42,821 nucleotides of DNA from an uncultured Collinsella sp. (GTDB lineage Bacteria; Actinomycetota; Coriobacteriia; Coriobacteriales; Coriobacteriaceae): the NCBI GenBank assembly GCA_902491395.1, contig CABUHO010000021.1, positions 1-42,821 of the forward strand, written 5' to 3'. Made by a program: the position numbers and the translations under genes. Each line of letters opens with the position of its first letter. Position 1 is the stretch's first letter. A model generated the notes under the pieces. That model ran no database searches. It was not told the origin of the DNA and saw nothing but the letters and a program-made list of their open reading frames with translations. Positions 32,382 to 39,622 of the stretch are shown here, piece after piece.

Positions 32382-32443
32382 GTAATCTAGAATTGAAGAA
32401 TAACCATATGAACTCGGTAAACGGCAAAATTGAACACGTCGTG

Positions 32444-32469
32444 AGCTACTAAACATATGTTTACTAGCT
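32444..32469. promoter_or_regulatory. 26-base near-perfect palindrome, second operator candidate
   Basis: The centre CTAAACATATGTTTAC is flanked by AGCTA and TAGCT; only one symmetric pair fails. It lies in the 490-base divergent region between the esterase and the PTS gene. Confidence 0.6.
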
Positions 32470-32684
32470 TCTAGCAGGGATTCTGTTGATGAGTTAACAG
32501 ATCGGTGAGGTGTTCATCATAATAAAATCCCACGTAAATGGCTATATATCAATAGAGGGTCAAAGAGACCATTTCCCGCCATTCAAATACGTTCACCCCC
32601 GATTTCCTACCGTTCACCGGACTGTAGACGGCAAAATTGCCATAAATTCGGCGCTCCGTGTAAACTAAAGCCCGTAAACGTTCA

Positions 32685-32701
32685 GTAAACACCTTGTTTA
32701 C
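32685..32701. promoter_or_regulatory. Inverted GTAAAC/GTTTAC site before the PTS gene
   Basis: GTAAAC (32685-32690) and GTTTAC (32696-32701) flank ACCTT, 107 bases before the PTS start. More half-sites (TGTAAACT 32659, CGTAAACG 32673, GGTAAACG 32416) surround it. No other gene was found in 32318-32807. Confidence 0.5.
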
Positions 32702-32807
32702 AAAAGCGTATCCAAGGGTCCGGCAACCGTAAGGGGTTATAGTCGCCGGGCCAAAGGCGTGCCTAAGCCCAAGGGGGCTGGCACACGAAGATATGGGGAG
32801 GGGTCCC

Positions 32808-34235
32808 ATGGCAGTAGATAACAAGCAGATTGCCACCGATGTCCTCGAGCTCGTGGGCGGTGCGGAGAATGTTTCCGTCGCCACCAACTGCATGACGCGC
32901 CTGCGTCTGACGCTCAAGGACAACAACAAGGCCGACGTGGAGAAGATCAAGAAGGTCAAGGGTGTTCTGGGATGCCAGTTCGCCGGCAGCCAGCTCCAGG
33001 TCATCATCGGCCAGAACGTGCCCAAGGTGCTCGCCGAGTTCGTCGCCATCTCCGGCGTCAAGCAGGGTGCCGCCGTCGACGAGAACCTCGATGCTTCCAA
33101 GCAGAAGTTCGAGCTCAAGAACCTGCCGAACATCATCCTTGACTATCTGTCGGGCTCCATGACCCAGCTCATCCCGCTGCTCATGGCCGGCGGTCTGTTC
33201 CGTACCATCGCGGCCGTCCTCGGCCCCACCATGCTCGGTGTGCTCTCGGCCGACGACCCGACCTATACGTTCCTCTACACCACGCTGTACGAGGCCACGT
33301 TCACCTTTATCCCCATCTACCTGGGTTATGCCGCGGCTAAGAAGCTCGGCGCCTCTCCGGTTCTGGGCATGCTGCTCGGTGGTGCCCTCATGGCTCCTTC
33401 CGTGGTGAGCGTCGCCACCCAGGAGGGCGGCGGAATCATCTCCGTCTACGGCATCCAGATCGCCGCTGCAAACTATCAGCAGTCCGTCCTGCCGATCATC
33501 CTTTCGGTGCCGGTCCTCTACTTCGTCGAGAAGTTCTTTAAGAAGGTCATGCCCGACGTGCTCTCCACGGTCTTCACGCCGTTCTGCACCATGATCGTCA
33601 CCATCCCCATCGCCTTCATCGTCCTCGCCCCGCTCGGCAACGAGATCGGTAGCCTCATCGCTAACGCCCTCTTCGGTCTCGCTGACATGGGTGGCATCGG
33701 CATCCTGCTCGTCATGGCCGTCCTCGGCGCCTTCTGGCAGCTCTTCGTGGTCTGCGGCATGCACATGCCCGTCATCCTGCTCGCCCAGGTTCAGATCATC
33801 GCCGCCGGCTACGACCCCTTCGTCTTCGTTTCCACCAACTGCGCTATGGCCGCTGTCTGGGGCTGCGCCTTCGGTGCCTTCCTCAAGATGAAGAACCCCG
33901 ACGAGAAGGGTCTCGCTCTGGGCTACGTCATCTCCGCCATCGCCGGCGGCGTCACCGAGCCCGCGCTCTTCGGTATCCTCATGCGCTTCCGTCGCACCAT
34001 GTTCGGTATGTTCATCGGTGGTGCTATCGGCGCTGTGTTCTCCGGCCTCATGGGTGTTACCTACTACCTCGCCGGCGGTGCCTCCAACTTCCTGGTCTTC
34101 ACCAACTACCTGCAGGGTGGCCAGATGAACACCGTTTGGGCTATCGTCGGTATGGCAATCTCCTTTGTCATCGCCGCTGCCGTCGTCTTCGTCGCCGGCT
34201 TCTCCAAGGAGGAGCTCGCCGAGATGGAGGCCTAA
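32808..34235 (+). CDS. PTS sugar transporter, EIIBC (glucoside/sucrose type)
   Basis: 475 residues from ATG 32808 (GGGGAGGGG upstream). The EIIB domain (1-80) has the phosphorylated Cys in TNCMTRLRL (Cys28). The EIIC domain (about 110-470) carries ten or so membrane helices with LIPLLMAGGLFRTI and GGVTEPALFGI, the latter typical of the glucose/glucoside PTS family. No EIIA domain is fused and none is near, so a separate EIIA must serve it. It imports and phosphorylates a sugar or glycoside at the membrane. The divergent esterase and the following apiosidase-like gene suggest a plant-derived glycoside. TAAAC/GTTTA sites upstream suggest LacI control. Confidence 0.9.
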   Translation: MAVDNKQIATDVLELVGGAENVSVATNCMTRLRLTLKDNNKADVEKIKKVKGVLGCQFAGSQLQVIIGQNVPKVLAEFVAISGVKQGAAVDENLDASKQKFELKNLPNIILDYLSGSMTQLIPLLMAGGLFRTIAAVLGPTMLGVLSADDPTYTFLYTTLYEATFTFIPIYLGYAAAKKLGASPVLGMLLGGALMAPSVVSVATQEGGGIISVYGIQIAAANYQQSVLPIILSVPVLYFVEKFFKKVMPDVLSTVFTPFCTMIVTIPIAFIVLAPLGNEIGSLIANALFGLADMGGIGILLVMAVLGAFWQLFVVCGMHMPVILLAQVQIIAAGYDPFVFVSTNCAMAAVWGCAFGAFLKMKNPDEKGLALGYVISAIAGGVTEPALFGILMRFRRTMFGMFIGGAIGAVFSGLMGVTYYLAGGASNFLVFTNYLQGGQMNTVWAIVGMAISFVIAAAVVFVAGFSKEELAEMEA

Positions 34236-34275
34236 GGCCAAGCCATTCGGTCGACTACGACCTTACCTACACGAC

Positions 34276-34309
34276 AGGGCCCCGTCAGGCGCAAGTCCGG
34301 CGGGGCCCT
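34276..34309 (+). terminator. Terminator after the PTS gene
   Basis: AGGGCCCCG (34276-34284) pairs with CGGGGCCCT (34301-34309), followed by TTTGC. The glycosidase gene follows 137 bases on; some read-through is possible. Confidence 0.75.
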
Positions 34310-34445
34310 TTTGCAAGGTAGACTGATTGGGACGGGAGATGCCCGCCCACAAGGGCTTGCTAAACGACGGAGGCTTTTGCACCAGGGGTTACCGCGAAAG
34401 CCCCCGCCGGTTCGCAATTCCTTTATCGAGCGAAAGGACATGCAG

Positions 34446-35759
34446 ATGAGTTTGGGAAAGCTGACCGTCAACGGTCGTCAGGATGGTTTTTTGTGCGAGG
34501 GCAAGCCGTTCTTTTGGTTTGCCGACACGTGCTGGAGCGCATTTACCAGCATTCCCGAGGCCGACTGGGATTACTATCTGACCCGCCGCGCCGAGCAGGG
34601 CATGAACGTGCTGCAGATCAACACGCTGCCGCAGTGGGATCGCTGCTGCCCCGATCTGGGTATTTGGCCCTATGCCAGCGAGGATGGCGTGCACTTTGAT
34701 TGGTCCCGTCCCAACCAGGCCTATTGGGACCGCGCCGCTGCCATGTGCCGCACTGCCGTCGAGCACGGCATCCGTCCGGCGCTCGTACTCATGTGGTGCA
34801 ACTACGTGCCCGGTACCTGGGGTGCCAAGATCGCCGAGCGTTGCGGTGCCGAGGTTATGCCGCGCGAGGAGGTCCGTGCCCATGTTGCCCGCGTCGTCGA
34901 GAACCTGGGCGAGTTCGATCCCGTCTATGTGGTGACGGGTGATACCGACTTTGCCGGCGACGAGGCGATCGCCTATTACGAGGATGCGCTCGACGAGGTT
35001 GCAAAGCGCGCGCCCGAGGCTCTGCGTACCATGCACATCAACCGCGGCAACCGCACGATTCCCGCGCAGTATCTGGACCGCCTGGACTTCTACATGTTCC
35101 AGCCCGGCCACAATTACGAGGGCCAGCCCGAGGCTTGGCGCCTGCCGCAGGACTTCATCGCCAACTACCCCAAAAAGCCGATGGTCAACTCCGAGCCCTG
35201 CTACGAGCAGATGGGTGCATCGCGCAATGTGTACTGGCGTTTTACCGCGCAGGACTGCCGTGCGAGCGTGTGGTCGTCGATCCTTGCCGGTGCCAGCGCG
35301 GGCGTGACCTACGGAGCGCATGGCGTGTGGAACTGGCAGACCAGCAAGAGCCAGGGCTCGGTGCTGGGCGAGGGCTTCGACATGCCGTTCCGCTGGCAGG
35401 AGTGCCTGCAGTTTGCGGGCGTGTGGGACTTTGCCGCCATCGAGCATGTGCTTGCCGGCCTGGGTGCCACGGCGTGCGATGACGCCCTTGCCGTAGTCCC
35501 CGCACAGGAGCTGCTTGACGACGCGCGCGAGGCCATCCGTGTGGCGCGTATCGGCGAGCGTGTCGTCACCTATCTGCCGCGCACCACGGCGCTTACGTTT
35601 AAGCTCGATAGTGCGCGCGGCTGGTCGGCGACGGCCCTCGACATGGAGGCCAAGCGCATTGCCAAACTGCCCGTTCGCGATAACGGCGACGGCACCGTGC
35701 GCGTAGCTCAGCATCCCTTTGAGCATGACGCCCTGGTGATCCTGGCCCCCGGGCGCTAA
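34446..35759 (+). CDS. DUF4038/GH140-family glycosidase (apiosidase-like)
   Basis: 437 residues from ATG 34446, which has AAAGGA at a proper distance; ATG 34440 is too close to it. The barrel (about 10-340) shows the family's opening FFWFADTCWSAFT, the QINTLPQWD stretch, an acidic VVTGDTDFAGDEA segment, FQPGHNYEGQPEAW, and VNSEPCYEQMG with a probable catalytic Glu. GVTYGAHGVWNWQ follows. A small C-terminal beta domain (about 355-437) resembles the putative collagen-binding domain seen in such proteins. Characterised GH140 enzymes release D-apiose from plant glycans such as rhamnogalacturonan II. There is no signal peptide, so it acts on imported oligosaccharides or glycosides. Related DUF4038 proteins have other activities. 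Confidence 0.8.
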   Translation: MSLGKLTVNGRQDGFLCEGKPFFWFADTCWSAFTSIPEADWDYYLTRRAEQGMNVLQINTLPQWDRCCPDLGIWPYASEDGVHFDWSRPNQAYWDRAAAMCRTAVEHGIRPALVLMWCNYVPGTWGAKIAERCGAEVMPREEVRAHVARVVENLGEFDPVYVVTGDTDFAGDEAIAYYEDALDEVAKRAPEALRTMHINRGNRTIPAQYLDRLDFYMFQPGHNYEGQPEAWRLPQDFIANYPKKPMVNSEPCYEQMGASRNVYWRFTAQDCRASVWSSILAGASAGVTYGAHGVWNWQTSKSQGSVLGEGFDMPFRWQECLQFAGVWDFAAIEHVLAGLGATACDDALAVVPAQELLDDAREAIRVARIGERVVTYLPRTTALTFKLDSARGWSATALDMEAKRIAKLPVRDNGDGTVRVAQHPFEHDALVILAPGR

Positions 35760-35805
35760 CGGCTCTTCTCCAACATTTACAACCCAGTCCCTTTCATTAG
35801 GCTGC

Positions 35806-35859
35806 GACGGAATGGTTCCTGCATGACGGCTTTAAGCTGCCAAGGGGAGCCATTCCGCC
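35806..35859 (+). terminator. Possible terminator after the apiosidase-like gene
   Basis: GACGGAATGGTTCC (35806-35819) can pair with GGAGCCATTCCGCC (35846-35859), allowing two G-U pairs. The hairpin lacks a T run and directly precedes a palindromic repeat. Confidence 0.45.
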
Positions 35860-35862
35860 ACG

Positions 35863-35887
35863 CTCATTGGGGACGTACTTAAATGAG
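35863..35887. repeat. Short palindromic repeat at the broken end of a gene remnant
   Basis: This 25-base palindrome, CTCATT...AATGAG around GGGGACGTACTT, matches copies at 20124, 28994 and 37249. It ends exactly where the coding-like remnant begins. Confidence 0.75.
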
Positions 35888-36055
35888 TGGTCTCGTGAGT
35901 TTGAGGGCGAGTCGGGCACTCGATACAAGGTGAGTGTCGTGGACACATGGGGCATGACGGAGGAGGAGCTTCCCGGAACCTTTGAGGGCAAGTTCCGCAT
36001 CGATCTCCCAAGTAAGCAGTATATGATGCTTCGCCTGACCAAATTAGAGGCGTAA
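35888..36055 (+). pseudogene. C-terminal remnant of a DUF5605-type glycosidase
   Basis: About 55 codons, open to the stop at 36055, read as a beta-sandwich tail with YKVSVVDTWGMTEEELPG, FEGKFRIDLP and YMMLRLTKLE. That pattern resembles the DUF5605 domain that closes many GH140-like (DUF5060/DUF4038) proteins. The rest of the gene is missing; the left break coincides with the palindromic repeat at 35863-35887. An apparent start codon is supplied by the repeat and has no proper ribosome site. Probably a dead gene, most of it deleted. Confidence 0.6.
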
Positions 36056-36166
36056 AACAGAGATAATCGGCACCGGGCGTGACTTGCTGCACGACCATCG
36101 CAGGGGGGTAGCCCCTGTGATGGTCGCGGCGATGCGCGTCCGGGGCTACGCTTGTAAGGAGTGAAC

Positions 36167-37078
36167 ATGCAGGAGTTTTTTGGAATCGATGTGGGCGGTA
36201 CGGCCGTTAAATGGGCTGTGCTGGGCGAGGATTTTTCCATCCGCGAGCGCGGAAGCCTGCCGACGGGCTTTACCACGGCTGAGGAGACGGTCGCGGCGCT
36301 GATCTCGCTCGTCGAGCCGTATCGCGAGCGGGTGAGCGCCGTGGGCGTGAGTGCGCCCGGCGGCATCTACGAGGGAGATGTCACAGGAACGATCCATCGC
36401 GGTGGTGCGCTCACGTTTATGGATGGCTGTCCGCTCGGAAAGCTCATGCGCGAGGCACTGGGGGTGCCGATTGCCGTCAATAACGACGGTAAGTGCTGTG
36501 CACTCGGTGAGTATGCGGCTGGCGCTCTGCGCGGGACGCGTTTTGGCGTGGTGCTCGCTATCGGCACGGGCATCGGCGGCGGTATCGTCATCGACGGCAA
36601 GGTCCTGCGCGGCGCGCACTGCTTTGCAGGCGAGTTCAGCTTCTTGCGCAACGATGTCACGACTGCCGCGAACATGGGAAACTCCTTTGCCGATTCGGGC
36701 GGTTGGCGTGCGCTCCGCGATGCTGCCGTTGCCGAGAAGGGCCTGCCTGCGGGTTCTCCGGTGGACGGCCGCCGCGTCTTTGAGTGGATCGCGAGTGGCG
36801 ACATGGCGGCGCAGCGCGCACTCGACCGCTACGCTCGCGCCTTTGACGGACAGCTCATCAACCTGCAGGCCGTGCTCGACCCCGAGGTCTTTGTGATCGC
36901 AGGCGGCATCTCGTGCCATCCCGAGCTCGTTGATGCCCTGCGTGCGCAGATGCCGCTGGCTCTCGCGAGTTACGAAGGGACCCTTGCCGGCATTCCTGTG
37001 CCGCAGATAAAGGCGGCCGAGCTCGGCAACGACGCCAACCTTTACGGTGCCGTCCAGGAGGCCATACGCCTGGTGTAG
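36167..37078 (+). CDS. ROK-family protein (probable sugar kinase)
   Basis: 303 residues from ATG 36167 (AAGGAG upstream). The N-terminal ATP site FFGIDVGGTAVKWAVL, the VGVSAPGG segment, the catalytic NNDGKCCALGEY (Asp of the ND pair) and GIGGGIVIDGKVLRGAHCFAGE are typical of ROK sugar kinases. The usual CxCGxxGC zinc motif is absent (FSFLRNDVTTAANMGNSF stands there), as in a minor group of ROK proteins related to beta-glucoside kinases. There is no N-terminal helix-turn-helix, so it is an enzyme rather than a repressor. It probably phosphorylates a hexose or glycoside freed by the neighbouring glycosidase system. Confidence 0.85.
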   Translation: MQEFFGIDVGGTAVKWAVLGEDFSIRERGSLPTGFTTAEETVAALISLVEPYRERVSAVGVSAPGGIYEGDVTGTIHRGGALTFMDGCPLGKLMREALGVPIAVNNDGKCCALGEYAAGALRGTRFGVVLAIGTGIGGGIVIDGKVLRGAHCFAGEFSFLRNDVTTAANMGNSFADSGGWRALRDAAVAEKGLPAGSPVDGRRVFEWIASGDMAAQRALDRYARAFDGQLINLQAVLDPEVFVIAGGISCHPELVDALRAQMPLALASYEGTLAGIPVPQIKAAELGNDANLYGAVQEAIRLV

Positions 37079-37092
37079 CGCATTGGACATAA

Positions 37093-37142
37093 TCATTGGG
37101 GACGTTCTTGTTTGACTAGTCGTTTAAGAACGTCCCCAATGA
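37093..37142. repeat. 17-base inverted repeat with GGGGACGTTCTT core
   Basis: TCATTGGGGACGTTCTT (37093-37109) and its exact complement (37126-37142) surround a 16-base loop containing the palindrome GACTAGTC. The same family as the copies at 2228, 20266 and 28994. Confidence 0.8.
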
Positions 37143-37155
37143 CTACCCACAGAAT

Positions 37156-37219
37156 GAGAGTGGATAATCTCCCGTTTTTGGCCTGCATGCGGGCTCAAAG
37201 TGGGAGATTATCCACTCTC
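37156..37219. repeat. Hairpin repeat GAGAGTGGATAATCTCCC, copy 3
   Basis: Perfect 18-base arms (37156-37173 and 37202-37219) enclose a 28-base loop like those of copies at 20163 and 29062, differing at a few loop bases. Shared flank CACAGAAT is present. Confidence 0.8.
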
Positions 37220-37248
37220 GTCATTTGATTGGCACTTGCGGCACTTGC

Positions 37249-37275
37249 ACTCATTGGGGACGTACTTAAATGAGT
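37249..37275. repeat. Short palindrome ACTCATT...AATGAGT with GGGGACGTACTT core
   Basis: A 27-base copy of the element at 20124 and 35863, followed by a TTGGGGACACTCTTTGTCGA fragment (37281-37300) also found at 29166. The rest of 37079-37461 holds no gene; an AT-rich stretch near 37400 may contain the promoter of the next gene. Confidence 0.75.
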
Positions 37276-37461
37276 GGCAGTTGGGGACACTCTTTGTCGA
37301 GCTAGAGACCGCGCGCGCCTCTTCTGGGTCATGCGGCTCAAAATCGCGGCGTCATGCGGACGGCTGGGGTCGAATTTGCAACATTTCGAACTTGGCTTCG
37401 ATATTGAGATTGGTTCTTTATTAAAATGGTGTTCCGGACAACAAAGCGGGTGGGGGTTACC

Positions 37462-39006
37462 ATGAGGGACCTGGGAGACACAACCGCATATTTGCGCCGG
37501 GGCATGCGGGAGATTTTGTGCCTAGCGCTGTTCTTCTTCACGTTTTTGGCGTGCGAGTATCTCTTTGATGCGCGCATGGTCGAGTTCGTGCCATCGAGTG
37601 AGGTCGTCATCTACGAGAGCATCGTTGTCGGCGCGAGCGTGATTGGCTTTTTCGTGCGTCCGTTTCTGTACTATCGCTGTCCCCAGACGATCGATACGAC
37701 GAGCGATATTACGGGCGTGCTGTTGGTATCGGCGTTGCTGCTGATGATTATGGCAGTGCGGTTTGAGGTAGTAATTGCCGGCGGCCTGGTGGCGTGCTGC
37801 GCCCTGGGCTATTGCGGATCGACCGCCCATGCCAATCTTGCGCGGCGTTTTGCGCAGACGCCCTGCCTGGCGCGCGCCGTGGCGGTTTCCTATGCTGTGG
37901 GCATTTTGGTGCAGGTGCTCAACCATATGGTGATGCCTGCGGGCATTCCCCAGCAGTCTGTTCTCATTGCCTGTGCGATTGCGCTGGTGGGGCTGCTTCA
38001 CGGTGCCCGCCGCGCTAAATTGCGTGATGAGCCTGCGCCCGAGTTCGAGGTCGAGATTGCCGAGCTATCGGTCGATGCGTCGGAGCGTGGCGCCAGGTGG
38101 CACGATGACCCCGAGGCAAAGGCGGCCTTTCAGGGTGCCGTGGTACGTCTGACGGTGGCGACCGCTTGCCTCACTGGCGTGTTCGCGGCCCTCAATGCCG
38201 GCCTTACGACCTCGCATGCCGCTGGCGCTATCGATCTGGGCGACTGGCCGCGCTTGCTGCTGGTTGTGAGCGCCCTTGCCGCCGGCGTCCTGTATGACCT
38301 GCGTGGGCGTTCGTATATGAATATCATCATGACGTGCGCCGCCATGCTGTCCACGCTCTCGTTCTTTGTGCTTATCACCGATGGCAACGGTGGCAACACG
38401 CTTGCCGCCACGATTATCTTTTACCTTGGCACGGGCTTTTTCGTGGTGTTCTTCACCGCGAAGTTCGCCGCGATTTCGATGTATGCCCGCTGGGCGTATC
38501 TGTGGCCGTGCATGGGCCGTGTTGTCAACAACGTTTGCTCGATACTCGTGACGGCTCCGGCGGTGGCGATTATCTCGAGTCAAAACGTGCTGGCGGCAGT
38601 GAGCGTCGTGCTCGTGCTGTTTGTCGGCATCGCGATTTCGCTGTTGGGACAGTTTGGACAAGACGGTGAGGGCGAGGCGACGCACGGCGGGCCGGCGCTT
38701 GCCACCGACGATCTTGGCGTGAGCTGTGAACCCGGCCAGGCCGACACGGTGCCCCTGGAGGCGCCGGAGCTTTCGTTTGACGATCGGCTCGATGGCTTCG
38801 TTGCCGCCTTTGGGCTCACCAAGCGCGAGCGCGATGTTCTGGAGGCGCTGGTCGTTTCGGACGACAGCGTGCAGGACGTGGCGGCGGCACTCTTCCTTTC
38901 GCGCTCCACACTCTATCGCCACATCGCTTCGATCAACAAAAAGACCGGTGCCTCCTCGCGCATAGCCCTCATCAACTTCTTCTGGTCCTGGACACCCCAA
39001 GACTAG
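37462..39006 (+). CDS. Membrane-embedded LuxR-type transcriptional regulator
   Basis: 514 residues from ATG 37462 (GGTGGGGGT upstream). About twelve hydrophobic helices fill residues 15-415, with a cytoplasmic loop near 195-225. After a linker of about 35 residues, a LuxR helix-turn-helix (about 450-510) reads LTKRERDVLEALVVSDD, VQDVAAALFLSRSTLYRHIA and NKKTGASSRIALINFFW. Proteins combining a transporter-like membrane part with a LuxR domain are expanded in Coriobacteriia, where they act as one-component membrane sensors. Its target and signal are unknown. It stands alone and ends at the hairpin at 39009. Confidence 0.85.
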   Translation: MRDLGDTTAYLRRGMREILCLALFFFTFLACEYLFDARMVEFVPSSEVVIYESIVVGASVIGFFVRPFLYYRCPQTIDTTSDITGVLLVSALLLMIMAVRFEVVIAGGLVACCALGYCGSTAHANLARRFAQTPCLARAVAVSYAVGILVQVLNHMVMPAGIPQQSVLIACAIALVGLLHGARRAKLRDEPAPEFEVEIAELSVDASERGARWHDDPEAKAAFQGAVVRLTVATACLTGVFAALNAGLTTSHAAGAIDLGDWPRLLLVVSALAAGVLYDLRGRSYMNIIMTCAAMLSTLSFFVLITDGNGGNTLAATIIFYLGTGFFVVFFTAKFAAISMYARWAYLWPCMGRVVNNVCSILVTAPAVAIISSQNVLAAVSVVLVLFVGIAISLLGQFGQDGEGEATHGGPALATDDLGVSCEPGQADTVPLEAPELSFDDRLDGFVAAFGLTKRERDVLEALVVSDDSVQDVAAALFLSRSTLYRHIASINKKTGASSRIALINFFWSWTPQD

Positions 39007-39008
39007 CT

Positions 39009-39045
39009 AACCACCACAAAGGGGGCAGGCACCTTTGTGGTGGTT
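39009..39045 (+). terminator. AACCACCACAAAGG palindrome acting as terminator
   Basis: Perfect 14-base arms AACCACCACAAAGG (39009-39022) and CCTTTGTGGTGGTT (39032-39045) are followed by five more T. The same palindrome recurs at 18429 and, interrupted, at 42748, so a repeat family member appears to serve as terminator here. Confidence 0.75.
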
Positions 39046-39152
39046 TTTTTACCTGCAAAAATATGAATATGAGACATTTGTCACCTGCCGTTTTGGTGCT
39101 CAAAGGCATATGAATGTGATGCTGAGCAGAGCAGAACGGAGGGGGTGCACCT

Positions 39153-39602
39153 ATGGCGTCTCGGGGTTGCGCGTCTAATAAAACTGCGGGCGCGCTTATC
39201 GCCGTGGTGGTCTTTGCCGCGGCGGTAACACTCTTGCGAGTTTACGTTGCCGGCGACCATGGCGCTCAGGGAAAGACTGCCGCGCAAGTGTCGCTCAACG
39301 ATTGCGCTGCCGTTCCGGTGGCGGTCAAGCTTATCGAGGACGGGGAGGCGCGGACGGTCTATGAGATCGACGATGCCGAACTGGTCGCATCGACTTTTGC
39401 CGCGCTCGATGGCTGCACCGTGGGGGATGCGGTGGATGAGCGGACGAGCGATGCCGGCCGAACGCTCGTCTTTGTCTATACGGATGGCTCGGAGCAATCG
39501 GTGGAACTTGAGGGCAAAAACATCGTGCTCGATAAGACGGCATACCGACTTAACGGTGCCGATGAGTTATGGCGGCAGCTTGCCGCGATCAAAAACAGCT
39601 AA
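39153..39602 (+). CDS. Small membrane-anchored protein of unknown function
   Basis: 149 residues from ATG 39153, after GGAGGGGG. One N-terminal membrane helix (about 12-33, AGALIAVVVFAAAVTLLRVYV) anchors an extracytoplasmic domain with alternating strands (ARTVYEIDDAELVASTFAAL, TLVFVYTDGSEQSVEL), a pattern seen in small beta-sandwich domains. Two Cys (near 51 and 87) could form a disulfide. I do not recognise the family. The zinc-ribbon gene starts 20 bases on and is probably co-transcribed. Confidence 0.65.
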   Translation: MASRGCASNKTAGALIAVVVFAAAVTLLRVYVAGDHGAQGKTAAQVSLNDCAAVPVAVKLIEDGEARTVYEIDDAELVASTFAALDGCTVGDAVDERTSDAGRTLVFVYTDGSEQSVELEGKNIVLDKTAYRLNGADELWRQLAAIKNS

Positions 39603-39622
39603 CGAAATTAGGGGTGTACGGG

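Noticed and set aside
35867..36055. Intact 62-codon gene
   Set aside because: Its start and first codons come from the palindromic repeat, no proper ribosome site precedes it, and the protein matches only the end of a much larger family, so it is listed as a remnant.
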